The translations under genes were made by a program, and so were the position numbers. The notes beneath the pieces are model-generated. The model did no database searches. It was given only the letters and a program-made list of their open reading frames with translations, and was not told the origin of the DNA. Positions 11,795-22,867 of a DNA stretch of 64,000 bases are shown piece after piece. How positions within the stretch are numbered: the stretch's first letter is position 1; every line of letters starts with the position of its first letter. The stretch is from Sorex araneus (taxonomy: Eukaryota > Chordata > Mammalia > Eulipotyphla > Soricidae), in contig NC_073302.1 of NCBI RefSeq assembly GCF_027595985.1, positions 218,928,354 to 218,992,353 on the forward strand. The letters are read 5' to 3'.

Positions 11795-11960
11795 CAATCA
11801 GATAAATAGTACAGCAGTAATGGCTCTCGTGCTTTGCTAGATTTTGATGAGAGTTTGATCCTCTGCACAGAATTTGATGCCCTGATCAATTTGAGAAGTG
11901 ATCCTTGAGCACAGAGCCAGAGAAAAATCTGCATATACAACCCAGTTTGACCCAAATAAA
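11795..11960 (+). mobile_element. Degenerate SOR SINE
   Basis: SOR landmarks in order: AGATAAATAGTACAGCAG, GAGTTTGATCCTCTGCAC, AGTGATCCTTGAGCACAGAG and GTTTGACCCAAATAAAC. Strongly diverged old copy. Confidence 0.7.
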
Positions 11961-12212
11961 CAAAAACTCCAAAACGTTTTTAAAAACAACACTTAAAAGT
12001 AAATAAATTGCTAATTTTTTCATTCTGCTTGCCCTCTAAAAGTTATTTGTTTTTTCTAATGACTTTATGAATTTACAGAAATGGCCAAATAATAAATCCC
12101 ATTATTCTGTGTAAGTGCTTTCATATGTGCATAATTAAAGTTTGTCTTTTCATTGTCTCTTGGCAATTTTAAAGAAGCAAAATCCATAAAAACTGAGGAA
12201 TAAGAGAAGACT

Positions 12213-12283
12213 GATGAAATATTCAAAGTACTATGTAGCCTAGTGGACATATTCAAAGCAGTATGTCAGCCTACTGGAACCAG
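12213..12283. repeat. Tandem duplication, unit about 31 bp
   Basis: ATATTCAAAGTACTATGTAG and ATATTCAAAGCAGTATGTCA begin two adjacent diverged units ending CCTA(G/C)TGGA. No other feature is recognised between 11961 and 12550. Confidence 0.6.
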
Positions 12284-12564
12284 AAGACTAGAGGAAATTA
12301 TCCTTCACAGCAACCTGAACATATTTAGGGTTCTTTATGCTCTTGTTTAATCAGGGAAGGCTTTCTTGAAGAAGCTAAAATCAACGTGGCTTTGAGTGTT
12401 AGAGAGTTGGGGTCAGAACATTACCATCAGGAATAATGTATGATGAGGGGAGAGATTCTGTTGTGCTAACTCTACATGGAATTAAAACTACCATATTGTT
12501 TTGATTCTAATTTGCTTATTGTTTTCAGCCAGGTTATTTTAATTTTCAGCATCTCCATTTTATT

Positions 12565-12736
12565 TTTTATTTTATTTTTTTCCTTTTGGGCCACACCCGG
12601 CAGTGCACAAGGGTTCCTCCTGGCCCTGCACTCAGGAATTACTCTTGGTGGTAATGGGGATGCTGGGAATCGAACCCGGATTGACCTCATGGAAGGCAAA
12701 TGCCCTACTCACTGCGCTATCACTCCAGCCTGAGTG
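12565..12736 (-). mobile_element. SOR SINE with target-site duplication
   Basis: Minus-strand SOR with a well-preserved B box (GGGAATCGAACCCGG on the plus strand), head complement GCGCTATCACTCCAGCC, and T-rich left end. The direct repeat TCTCCATTTTATT lies at 12552-12564 and 12737-12749. Confidence 0.9.
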
Positions 12737-12834
12737 TCTCCATTTTATTATCTCTGAAATGAAGACATCTTCTACATGATCTCTGTGATTTCTTTTTTCA
12801 ATCACAAATCACGAATAACAAATCCCGAAATCCC

Positions 12835-13322
12835 GTTGATCGTGGAGTGGCCCGAGCGGTCTCTGTAACCTCTACATTCGTCCTATCCCTGAGATTTTAG
12901 AAGTCTCTAAAGGCTTCAGGGTCAGGGGAATGAGATTCAGCTGGTTACTGGCTTTGGCATATAGATACACCATGGGAAGCTTGCAAGGCTGTCCCATGTG
13001 GGCAGGAAGCTCTCAGTAGCTTGCAAGTTTCTCCCAGAGGGAAAAGTAGGTTATAAGATATGCACCAAGTGCTTTTGGGAGCTTGCTTTTAAATCTCTGG
13101 ATGTTGGCCGTTGATGGGATTACACACACCTGGGTTCCTCTACCAGTACCTTCATACATGAGGCCTGTCTGAGCGTGTGGAAAGAGGCCTCAAGCATAGC
13201 TGTGGCTAGGTTCCGGTGGTCTTTGGCAGCCGGAAGTTCTGCTTGGAGTAGGGAGGGAATCTGGAGCCCATCCCCTCCAAGGGGCCCCAGGGAAGACAGC
13301 CAGGCATGCAAGCAAGAGACTC
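12835..13322 (-). mobile_element. Long composite repeat with RTE-type tail
   Basis: Minus-strand copy of the family also at 17693-18322, 22868-23299, 52921-53507 and 54313-54965. The left end holds the RTE-like tail complement (CGAGCGGTCTCTGTAACC and ACATTCGTCCTATCCCTGAG). Then comes CAGGGTCAGGGGAATGAG, and the right end holds the GGTTCCGGTGGTCTTTGGCA block. No tRNA head and no poly(A). Confidence 0.75.
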
Positions 13323-14027
13323 TCTAATTATTTTTTCAATTATATGAATAAATTCTTACATTTTGAATGAAATATAAATGAGTTACATAAACATATAAAG
13401 ATAACTAATTTTAAATTGTATATTAAACTCAAACAATTTATCAAGTTGATAAAAATATTTATCAAGTCTCCAGTGAGTACATGAGTGTCAAAGCATGACA
13501 TTTTACACCTTGTATTTAGTTTAATCCTAATTTTCCAATTTTCTTTTGCACTTTTTTGGATGTGCAGTTTTGTTTTTCAGTTTTTTTACTCTCAAACAAA
13601 ATGAAAAATGATTATGAATATTTGTTATAATTGTCTTGTTCTATATTCTGTTGGTTTTTTGGAACATAGTTATGCAATTATTCCATATTATTATTACATT
13701 ACATTTGGTATTTCAATGCTTTTTATTTTATTTAATTTTTACAAAATATGTTTTCAATTTTTTGTATTATCAAACAAATAAGGGAAAGATACAAGACTCA
13801 GTATCCATTGTTTGCATTTATCAACATTACATAGTAGAAGTTGTCATCTTCTGGGTTATATTGTGCTATTCTCTTTGTATTGTGCCATAAATTCAAGTGA
13901 AATAATTCCCATGTCAGAGTCTACAAGAAATCTAGTGAAGTAAAATCAAATTCAGCTTTCAGACTTGACAGAGCATTTCACTCGGTTATCACTCGGTAAT
14001 TAATTTTTAATTACTGAATTCTCCTTA
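13323..14027. other. AT-rich intergenic DNA
   Basis: No gene, RNA or repeat recognised. The 84-codon frame at 13636-13890 is hydrophobic and AT-driven. Confidence 0.5.
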
Positions 14028-14165
14028 GATCTGAAGCACAATGGGTAGGGCACCTGCCCTCCATGTGGTTTACTGGGTTTGATCTCCAGCACCACATATG
14101 GTCCTGTATGACCAGGAGTAAGCCTTGAGCAATACTTGATGTGGCCCAAAATAAAAAAAAAAGAA
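14028..14165 (+). mobile_element. Diverged SOR SINE
   Basis: SOR head (GAAGCACAATGGGTAGGGCA), B box (GGGTTTGATCTCC), shortened body and a terminal GTGGCCCAAAATAAAAAAAA tail. Confidence 0.8.
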
Positions 14166-14249
14166 TCCTCTTCAGTAAACGCATACTAAGAGACAATAAT
14201 ATAACCATAGAATAGAAGTATATTTGCTGGACATCATAATAAATCACTA

Positions 14250-14512
14250 TATCACTGTCATCCCTTTCATTGATTTGCTTGAGCAGGCGCCAGTAACGTC
14301 TCCATTCGTCCCTGTCACGTGCTAGTGTAGCCCGATGGCATATTGGGGGCTATTCCATGATGGTCAGGGGAATGAGGACCGTCATTGTTACTGTTTTTAG
14401 CATATCGAGTATGCCACAGGTAGCTTGCCAAGCTCTGCCATGCGGGTGGGATACTCTTGGTAGTTTGCCAGGCTCTCTGACAGGGACAGAGGCTTTTGGA
14501 GCGGCCTCTAAT
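14250..14512 (-). mobile_element. RTE-tailed composite SINE, antisense
   Basis: On the minus strand the 3' end contains GGGCTACACTAGCACGTGAC, GGGACGAATGGAGACGTTAC and a GATGACAGTGAT tail, so it shares over 100 bp with the RTE LINE 3' end. The rest is the CTGGCAAGCTACC-type body. No tRNA head remains. Confidence 0.8.
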
Positions 14513-14628
14513 CTCCTTTACAGGTGTTCCCAGTTAACTGAATATAAACTTTTGGTTGATGTTGTAACATTGTATGTTGTAACAATCTGCACACTGACAA
14601 ACATGCACCTGCCTACATCTCCGGTAGC

Positions 14629-15105
14629 ACCTGGGATATCTGCGGCCTCAGGATGATCTCCTTGAGGTTGATGGAGTGCGCCCAGAGGTTGTTGAGCAGC
14701 TGACAGAGCAGGACCCTATCACAGAGGATCTGTGCCAGGTTGAACACCTGTGCTGAGTCTCAGGTCACCCTGTGGTTGGCTGACAGCACCCCATAGAGGA
14801 TGAACCACTTCATGCACTGCCACCACGGCTCTATGTCCCATGGTGCTGTGATTCGGCCGGACGGGGCAGGGGACGACACTGCGGCTGCCACCTCGGTTTC
14901 TTCCATGCCCCACAGACACCATTTTGTCAGAATCTAGCAAAACAGTCGGTGATGTCCATCAGGGACCATGAGTAGAGTTCCAGCAGGGATCATGCGTACA
15001 GTTCCATGCCTTACATACTGAGCCACGCGTTGTCTAAGGCAAGATGGTGAGCTGGGTTTGAGAGAGCGCGAGGGGCTCAGGCGGTGGTGGCACCATCTGG
15101 CCTCC
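14629..15105 (-). pseudogene. VAV3: VAV3 exon 1 copy with 5' flank and donor-like site
   Basis: On the minus strand, 14631 to about 14831 translates to a close match to the N-terminus of the guanine-exchange factor VAV3, start of its calponin-homology domain. Visible identities include [16 protein letters not shown] and AHSINLKEI. The frame is broken: bases are inserted around the ATG at 14841-14839, and a tryptophan codon has become TGA in the VT*DSAQVF stretch. The match ends at CCCAG followed by GTGCTACC, like an exon end plus splice donor, so intron sequence may be present. About 270 bp of GC-rich sequence upstream (to about 15105) looks like 5' UTR or promoter DNA. VAV3 is favoured over VAV1 and VAV2 by the VFNLAQ and AHSINLKEI residues. 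The family attribution is from memory. Confidence 0.8.
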
Positions 15106-16170
15106 AATCATAATAAATACATTGGCAAAATGCAAGAGTAGGCTTAAGTAAATAGGTTAAAGAAATTCTTTATCCAAATCAAAGACCTTTACCTAAAGGA
15201 TAAAGAAAAAGGAGGGGGACAAGTCAAGTATGAGATGTAGCTATCTCTCTCATTAATTTCTATTTTAAAAATATAGTGCTACATGACATGTAGACCTCCT
15301 ACACGCAGACCTCTCCTCCAAGCTGCCGTACATGCTACTTTGAATGTGTCATCAACCTTACCTTATTTTCTCAGTTTTTATGGATTGTTACTTCCTTAAA
15401 CACTAGAGTACTTCTAGTGTACCCTCTTCATTTACCACAATTGCTCTTTTAGAGGAAATATGAAATAAACATTGTGTGTACATATATATACACAATATAT
15501 GTGTATAAATACATGTTTGTATATATATATATACATGCATCCATATATGTGTGTATAAACCCTGACTTCATTCCTGACTTCATTGTAACTCTCCCAGGAA
15601 TTATTAGAATATCATTATATTCTTTATATATTCAAATTCATAACACGGAATCTTACCCATAATAAAGTTTATGGAAGAATGTGATGGCTGCTTCATGTTT
15701 AGAATTTAATTAATCCCAATTATATATATAGATAAGAAGCCTAAAAATTGATTATTTATATATGATAAAGATGGGAAAGGCAATATTGAATAATTTAGAA
15801 AAATGAGATCAAGGGTTCACAAAGAAAAAAGTCATGAATTAAAATGTAGGTCTAGGTCATGGTTCTCATCTGAGCCCATGTCAAGTGAAAATAAAAGCGT
15901 ATAACAAATTATAACAGAGTTTCTGAATACTTTTATGTTTATTTAAAAACATTTAAGTATGAAAGGTGTTAGGAAACTTGTATATTATAATCTTGGGAAC
16001 CAGCCAATTATTTTCTACAGCAAAAAAAAAAATCTGTTGCCATATCATGCTTACTATGATTCCTACATTATCAAAAATGATCAAATTGTTCAGGGTATAT
16101 AATTTTTCCAATGAGGTTCTATTTTTCCAAATATACAAAATGAAACTTATGTTTGCTACGAGCAGGTATT
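15106..16170. other. AT-rich intergenic DNA with TA/TG microsatellite
   Basis: An imperfect (TATG/TA)n tract lies at about 15472-15560. The overlapping opposite-strand frames at 15953-16177 show no similarity I recognise. Confidence 0.5.
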
Positions 16171-16184
16171 GAGTCACTTGTTTT

Positions 16185-16445
16185 ATTCTTTTATAGAATC
16201 ACCATGTGGAAAGTTACAAAGCTTTCAGGTTTAAGTCTCAGTTATACAATGCTCAAACACCCATCCCTTCACCAGTGCACATATTCCACCACCAAGAATC
16301 ACAGTATACCTCCCCCCCACCTCTCCAGCCCCCCACCCCGCATGTGTAACTGGTAAATTTCACTTTACTTTGATTACATTCAATATTTCAACAAAAAATT
16401 CACTACTATTGATTTGGAGTTTCTCCCCCCTAAAGTCGACCTGCT
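16185..16445 (-). mobile_element. L1 3'-UTR fragment (subfamily A)
   Basis: On the plus strand it reads TCACCATGTGGAAAGTTACA, then CTCAGTTATACAATGCTCAA and CCATCCCTTCACCAGTGCAC. This is the reverse complement of a shrew L1 3' UTR also seen at 16705, 37095 and 61680. 5'-truncated. Confidence 0.65.
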
Positions 16446-16675
16446 GAAAATAAGGCATTTGATAGTTTTTAAGAACTGGTTGAAAAAAAAACCTTTCTCT
16501 GAAAAACATTCTTCAAATCAATAATCTAAGAATTCATTACTCCTTCCAACATTCCACTAAAATACAATCTACCCTTCTGTATTCTAACACATTATTTTGT
16601 TACTTTGCTGTTTGTTTACATTTACATAATTTTCCGTTGCACAAAAATTTCTTAAAAATATTTTTCTCTTTTATT

Positions 16676-17010
16676 AGCTTTTTATTTTTTATTTTAATTT
16701 TTTTATTGAGTCACCATGTGGAAAGTTACAAAGTTTTCAGGTTTAAATCTCAGTTATACAATGCTCGAATACCCATCCCTTCACCAGTGCACATATTCCA
16801 CCACCAAGAATCCCAGTATAGCTCCACCCCGCACCCCCACACCTCTAACCCCCCCATGCCCCTATCCCCCCACCCTTAGCCCCCCCGCCTGTGTACCTAA
16901 TAAATTTCACTTTACTTTCACTTTGATTGCATACAATATTTCAACAAAACTCACTATTATTGTTTGGAGAGTCTCTCCCCTAAAGTCAGATGGGAGACTG
17001 AACATTAAAT
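16676..17010 (-). mobile_element. L1 3'-UTR fragment (subfamily A), second copy
   Basis: It starts with a T-rich tract (complement of the poly(A) tail) at about 16680-16706, then the same landmarks as the copy 500 bp to the left, a long C-rich stretch, and CACTTTACTTTCACTTTG. 5'-truncated insertion. Confidence 0.7.
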
Positions 17011-17280
17011 ATGTTCCATAAATGTTTATCAAATGTGTGTTTTAAGAACATATGCAAGTTTGAAATTTTTACCACCTGATTTGAGAAATTATTTTCTTAG
17101 GGGCATCTGTCAAGCTTTAGCAAATGGAAGTCCTCAGAGTCAGCAGATGAAGTGATAAGTAACAATGATACTGCAGCTCTTTGTTTGGCTTTATAATTCT
17201 CATCATGGCTAAAAGAACTTTGGGCACCTTTTATAAGTTCAAGGAAAGTGTACTGAATTAATGTTAAGACTAGGTGCTCA

Positions 17281-18471
17281 ATATAATACTATGCAGCTGT
17301 TAGGAGAGATGAAGTCATGAAATTTGCTTATAAATAGACAGACTTGGAGAGTATCATGCCAAGTGAAATGAGTCAGAAAGATACGGACAGAAGTACTGCA
17401 CTCATCTGTGGAATATAGAATAACATAACATGACATTCAAGGACAGTAGTTAGATACAAGGGCCAGGAGAATGGCCCCATAGCTGGAAGCCTGATTGATG
17501 AGCAGAGGGAAGAAGGCAGATGGAATAGAGAAGGATCACTAAGAAAATGTTGGCTGGAGGAATCAGTCGGGATGGGAGATGGGTGCCGAAAGTAGATAAT
17601 GGACCAAATATGATGATTTCTCAGTGTCTGTGTTGCAAGCCATAATGCCCAAAAGAAGAGAGAAAGAGTATGAGGAAAATTGTCTGCTATGGAGGCAGAG
17701 TCTCTTGTACCCACTCCTGGCTGTCTTCACTGGGGTCCCTTGGAGGGAATGGATTGAGTTTCCCTCCCCACCCCAAGCAGAGCCCCTGCAGCTGAAAACC
17801 TCTAGAACCCAGCCACAGCCATGCTCAAGGTCCCTCTCTACACATTTGGAAGAGCCTCACGCATGAAGGAACTGGCAGAGGAACCAGGTGTTCGGGGCCC
17901 GGGGCTGAGATACCGAAGCCTGCTCGGATCGGGACTGGGCCTCTTCTGCCCAGATCCCCAATCTTCCAATAGAAACTTCCCCCGGCGCCGTGTAATCTCA
18001 TCAATGGCCAACATCCAGAGACTATAAAACCAAGCTCCTGTGTTACAGCCACTCGACATCTTATAGCCTAGTTCTCCCTCTTGGAGAAGCTGGCAAGCTA
18101 CCGAGAGTTTTCTGCCTGCATGGGAGAGCCTGACAAGCTCCCCGTGGCATTTCATATGCCAAAACCAGTAACAATGATGGGTCTCATTCCCCTGACCATG
18201 AAAGAGTCTCTAATGCAGCACCACTGGGAAGGACGAGTAAAAAGATGCTGCTAAAATCTTAGGGCTAGGACGAATGGAGACGTTACTGAGACCACCTGAA
18301 AAAATCGAGGATCACCGAGATGGGGAGGGTGAGAAGGGGGGTATACCAAGGATATTGGTAGTGGGGAATGTGCACTGGTGGAGGGATGGGTGTTTGATCA
18401 TTGTGTGATTGTAATCCAAACATGAAAGCTTATAAGTATCTCACAGTGATTCAATAAAAATAAAAAAAAAA
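17281..18471 (+). mobile_element. L1, 5'-truncated, with target-site duplication
   Basis: The direct repeat AAGACTAGG(T/A)GCTCA at 17266-17280 and 18472-18486 bounds the insertion. Inside are the end of ORF2 (ACTATGCAGCTGTTAGGAGA, GTGAAATGAGTCAGAAAGAT) and the 3' UTR ending CACAGTGATTCAATAAAAAT plus poly(A). A long composite repeat (17693-18322) is inserted into the 3' UTR, so that family was still moving after this L1 arrived. Confidence 0.85.
17693..18322 (+). mobile_element. Long composite repeat with RTE-type tail
   Basis: The most complete copy, about 630 bp. The GC-rich 5' half runs from CCACTCCTGGCTGTCTTCAC. The middle has CTCTTGGAGAAGCTGGCAAG and CATTTCATATGCCAAAACCA. The end has GGACGAATGGAGACGTTACT and CACCTGAAAAAATCGAGGAT, the RTE-like 3' segment. 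The GC-rich frames inside are not host genes. Confidence 0.8.
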
Positions 18472-18486
18472 AAGACTAGGAGCTCA

Positions 18487-18717
18487 TCAATAGAGGAATA
18501 TATAATGAGTGGTACATATTTCACAATGGAATAATATGGAGCTTTAAAATGATGAAAGCATGCGATTTACTGCATCTTGGGTAGAATTTAAGGATCTCAT
18601 GTGAAGTTAATCATGTGAGAAAAAACAATGATGGAATGATCTTGCTTATCTGTGGTATATAACAAGATATATACCAGTAAATGGGTATATAACAGGAAAT
18701 GGGGACACATGATCTCA
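18487..18717 (+). mobile_element. Old L1 3' portion
   Basis: Diverged L1 sequence around the ORF2 stop and 3' UTR (TTTCACAATGGAATAATATG, ATCTTGCTTATCTGTGGTAT). It is the host sequence into which the neighbouring younger L1 inserted. Confidence 0.6.
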
Positions 18718-18731
18718 AAAAAGGGATGCTC

Positions 18732-18863
18732 CGACTACCCTTGGCCCTTGAGCATAGAAATGAAGAAAGGGCTCCCATCCAACTACTAACCAGACCCGAC
18801 CCTGCTTAGCTTCAGAGATCAGACAAGATTGGGCACGTTCAGGGTAGTGGCGTGGATGTGGGG
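18732..18863 (-). mobile_element. 5S rRNA-derived insertion
   Basis: On the minus strand, about 18854 down to 18772 is collinear with roughly the first 85-90 nt of vertebrate 5S rRNA: CCCTGAACGTGCCC, GAAGCTAAGCAGGGTCGGG and TGGTTAGTAGTTGGATGGGA. The internal promoter boxes A and C are nearly intact. The usual 5S 3' end is missing and is replaced by about 40 nt with weak similarity to the SOR body (GCCAAGGGTAGTC, GAGCATC). Flanks AAAAAGG(G/A)ATGCTC at 18718-18731 and 18864-18877 could be a target duplication. It may be a 5S-headed SINE, a truncated 5S pseudogene, or a 5S/L1 chimera with the L1 that begins at the right edge. Confidence 0.8.
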
Positions 18864-19720
18864 AAAAAGGAATGCTCTTTCACAGTTGGTAGGAATGCTA
18901 ACTGGTCCAGCCTTTCTGGAAAACAATATGGACAGTCCTTCAAATACTAGAAATTGAGTTTACATATGACCCCACAATACCACTTCTGGGAATATATCCC
19001 AAGGGTGCAAAAAAGTACAGTAGAAATGACATCTGTACCTGTATGTTCATTGCAGCACTGTTCACAATAGTCAGAATCTGGAAACCACCCAAGTGCCCTA
19101 GAACAGATGACTGGTTAGAGAAACTTTGGTACATCTACATAATGGAATACTATGCAGCTGTTAGGAGAGATGAAGTCATGAAATTTGCTTGTAAATGGAT
19201 AAACATGGAGAGTATCATGCTAAGTGAAATGAGTCAGAAAGGAGAGACAGACATAGAATGACTGCACTCATTTATGTAGTATAGAATAACATCGCATGAG
19301 GCTGACATTCAAGGACAGTAGATCCAAGGGCCAGTAGGATTGCCCCATAGCTGGAAGTCTGCTTCATGAGCGGAGGGGGAAGAGGCAGATGGAATAGAGA
19401 AGGGATCACTAAGAAAATGATGACTGGAGAAAACAGTAGGGATGGGAGATGTGTGCCGAAAGTAGATAATGGACCAAAGATGATGACCTCTCAGTGTCTG
19501 TGTTGCAGACCATAATGCCCAAAAGTAGAGAGAGTATGGGGAATATTGTCAGCCATGAAGGCAGAGGGAGGGTTGGAAATGTGGGGTATACCGGGGATGT
19601 TAGTGGTGGGAATGTGTACTGATGGAGGGTGTTTGATCATTGTGTGATTGTAACCCAAACATGAAAGCTTATAACTATCTTATGGTGATTGAATTATATA
19701 AATAAAGAAATAAAGAAATA
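18864..19720 (+). mobile_element. L1, 5'-truncated
   Basis: Plus-strand end of L1 ORF2 and 3' UTR. The frame 19043-19261 holds the conserved C-terminal ORF2 stretch (LWYIYIMEYYAAVRRDEV). The 3' UTR ends near CTTATGGTGATTGAATTATA with an A-rich tail. The left edge abuts the 5S-derived segment. Confidence 0.8.
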
Positions 19721-19739
19721 AAATGAGAAAAGGGAAGGA

Positions 19740-20065
19740 AAGAAACGGAGAGATATTTCGTGAGAAGAGAGGGATGAGAAGGTCAAGGATCAGAGGTAAG
19801 CACACTGGTAGTGTAGCTGTGAGATATACATATATGTCTAAATTACAAAGCCAACAATACTGTAAATAAAAATCTAAATTGCAACAATCAAATTTTTTAA
19901 AGTGCCTGTCAAGAAGACAGATTCAGGGTGTCAGAGGAAACCTAAGAACATTGGTGGAGGGAAGGCTACACTGGTGGTGGGATTGGTGTTGAAACCATGT
20001 GTCTGAAACTCAACTAATTAGTATGAAAATCATGGGGCCTTAATATATACTAAATTAAATAATAA
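19740..20065 (+). mobile_element. Older L1 3' terminus
   Basis: AGCACACTGGTAGTG-type and GGTGTTGAAACCATGTGTCT/GAAACTCAACTAATTAG sequence matches an older L1 3' end, followed by an A/T-rich tail at 20045-20078. Confidence 0.5.
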
Positions 20066-20374
20066 ATAAATAGATAAATCTTACTCTGACAGCATTAATA
20101 ACATATAATGAAGATTTTGCACTAAAAGCAATGAATTCACTGGTCAGTGAAAACTGAGAAATTATTTTCAAATTATTTTAAATTAAGAAATTAATAAAAT
20201 AGGAAGAACACACACATATATATATATTTCCAGCTATATTTAACATCTGACACTTTGTCCCTTCAGTTTGTGAAAATTATTAAAATGAAATAACTTATAA
20301 AGGTCTGAAAATACACTTAATCCTTCAATAATTCTCTAAAAATGACACCATTAGCTAAATATAAATATTGACTT

Positions 20375-20540
20375 TGGGGCTGGAGTGATAGTATAGTGGG
20401 CTACATTGCACATACTCAATCCAGGTTTGATCGCCAGCACCATACATGGTCCCCCAAACCCCACCAGGAGTGATCCCTAAGCTTAGAGCCAGAAGTAGGG
20501 CCTGAGAACTGCCACCTGTGACCCAAAAAACAGCAAAAAT
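20375..20540 (+). mobile_element. SOR SINE
   Basis: Head GGGGCTGGAGTGATAGTATA, B box CCAGGTTTGATCGCC, body, GTGACCCAAAAAACAGC terminus. Diverged. Confidence 0.87.
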
Positions 20541-20699
20541 AATATATTAACTTTTGTCAAAACACACAAACATGTCATGTCGCAATTAATGGCTATATTA
20601 TAAAATAAAATTATGTGGAAACTTCAAGAAAGTTTTGGATGCTTACGGTAGCAATTCATTTCTAAAAACACTGTAAGAGGATTGACAGTGTAGGAGTAG

Positions 20700-20890
20700 G
20701 AGCCAAAGAGATAGCACAGGAATTAAGATGCTTGCTTCGCCAAAAACTGAGCCCAGTTTGATTTTCAGCACTGCATAAGTTCCCCTAAGCACCATCAGGA
20801 GTGATCCCTGTGCACAGATCCCTGAGCACTGAGAAAGGAGTAAGACCTAAGCACTGTCTGGTGTTTTTCAAAACACTGCCCCCAAAGGAA
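20700..20890 (+). mobile_element. SOR SINE, old
   Basis: Head GGAGCCAAAGAGATAGCACA, B-box region CCCAGTTTGATTTTCAGCAC and an expanded body with a repeated CCCTG(T/A)GCAC motif. Confidence 0.75.
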
Positions 20891-22355
20891 TGTAGAAACT
20901 AATAACTGATATGACATTTTAATAGGAGTATTAATATCTATCTCCACATAGAGCACTTTACAAATTTAATAATATTTTATCTGCAGTATTTGTCTGCTCT
21001 ACAAGAAAAGAACCAACACTATATAATAGATTTATGAATAATTATAAAATTCTGGTGCTTATCCATACCAGATGGTTTCACTATAGAGAAATTCAAATGG
21101 ATGGTATTATATTGCTTAGGCATCTGGAAAACTTCAGACATAAGCAACATGAGATGAGCACTCCCAATGATTTTTAATGGAATATTTATTAACATTCGCA
21201 GAAGTAAAAATCTGATAAGGTAGCCCTTTATCATATTTATTAGTCTGCAGAGTTTCTGCAATTTTCCTAAAATAAAAGTAAATGAAATCTATTGAATGAC
21301 TAGCAATACATGATGGACTAGCAATATGATGCCTCAATAAAAGTAATTTTTAAAATCTAATTCATTAAAACATAAATACATGTCTGTTGATTGGAAATAG
21401 ATGTTATGTGCATATGATAAGATGATAATCGCTTGTATGTAAAAATGAATAAAAGCATTTCTGTTCAAAATATCCTCATTTTTTAAATTCTGTAAGATTT
21501 TACTTCTTACATTGGTATTCAGATATCTTAAAAGAAATAGGAGTCATAATTTGAAAATTTGGTGGTCTTTGACAAATTTCTTGTATTTTACAAGAAATTA
21601 GAATTTCCTGGCAAATAGAGTTTAAGGTATATAATAATGAGATAAAAGTCAGTAGGTAATACAATACCTATTTGAAGAGAACAAGAATCTCCTTGTAACT
21701 GAGGAACTAGTATAGACTCTGGTATGTGTCACTGGATCCCTTTAAACAGAGAACTGCCATAGTTAGTTGTGCATTTTAGGTAAACTAATTTAGTGGCAGT
21801 GTGGAAGTCTACATATGAAATGCCAGATTGTGACAGATCTTTTTATCCTAAAACAAGCTATAAAACCTAGAGTGATAATTTTTTCTTACATTTTTGAATC
21901 CCTGTGTAGTTCGACTTATCAAAAACTCACTGATGCCAATCAAATAACTTCAAAAGAAGTTTCTTGCCATTGTACACAGAGAACTCTATTTACTTTCCAA
22001 GGATTATTTACTTTTGCATTTTCTCAGGCCAGTGTGTTAGATTTGCCAGATTCTTTCTTGTCAGGAAAATTTTTCTTTTTTTTTTTAATCTATAGATTTC
22101 TTTACTGGATATTTCCTTATCCTTTTAAGTAAACCACTTCTACATAGTCCCTGAGATTTACATTAAGCCTCTATATTATAAACACCCAATCCTATACTAC
22201 AGGCATACACTCAGTTACTGACATCTCAATCTTTCTTAGAAAATCTCTGTACCACTACTGGTATCCCTGCCACCACACATTAGTACTTTATAGAAGATAA
22301 AAATACATTTTTAATAGTTATTTAATGATAACATTTCTAAGTTATCATTAAATTG
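20891..22355. other. AT-rich intergenic DNA
   Basis: No gene or repeat recognised. The 105-codon frame at 21815-22132 has no domain I know. Confidence 0.5.
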
Positions 22356-22359
22356 CTAG

Positions 22360-22502
22360 TTTGGGCCACACTAGCAATGCCCAGGGTTTCCTCCTAGCTC
22401 TGCACTGCAGGTGCTCAGGGACCATATGGGATGCCAGGGATTGAACCTGGTAAGTCGCGTGCAAGGCAGGCGCCTCCACACTGTACCATTTATCCAGTCC
22501 TC
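22360..22502 (-). mobile_element. SOR SINE, diverged
   Basis: Minus strand; plus-strand landmarks are GGGCCACACTAGCAATGCCC, GGTGCTCAGGGACCATATGG and ATTGAACCTGGTAAGTCGCG. No clear duplication. Confidence 0.8.
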
Positions 22503-22575
22503 TTCTTTTGCCTTTCCTTTCCTTTTCCCACTTCCTTCTTTTTTAAAAATTTTTGTGCCCTCCCCTCCTTTTCTT

Positions 22576-22752
22576 TACTATTTTTTGGGGGCTTTTTGGG
22601 TCACAGCTGGCAATGCTCAGGGGTTATTCCTGGCTCTGCACTCAAGAAATCACTCCTGGCAATGCTCAGGGGACCATGTGGAATGCAGGGGACTGAACCC
22701 GGGTTGGCTGTGTGCAAGACTTACCCGCTGTACTATCTCTCTACCCAACCCC
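22576..22752 (-). mobile_element. SOR SINE
   Basis: Second minus-strand SOR in the same orientation about 75 bp from the previous one: TTTTTGGGTCACAGCTGGCA, GGAATGCAGGGGACTGAACC, TACCCGCTGTACTATCTCTC. Overlapping frames of 130 and 136 codons here are SINE sequence. Confidence 0.85.
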
Positions 22753-22867
22753 GCTTTTCTTTTCTTGGTTGCACAAAGGTATTTTTTTCAGGGACAGAAT
22801 TAACAATCTCCCCTACCTTCCACTACCTTTATAAACTATGATTTTCTTTTTCTTACATTTTTTTTAA

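Noticed and set aside
17373..17714. 113-codon minus-strand frame
   Set aside because: Antisense of the L1 3' UTR.
18732..18863. A functional 5S rRNA gene
   Set aside because: The 3' third is replaced and there is no terminator or tandem-repeat context.
22411..22841. 130- and 136-codon frames
   Set aside because: Read through two antisense SOR SINEs; text such as GDHVECRGLNPG is SINE translation seen at many other copies.
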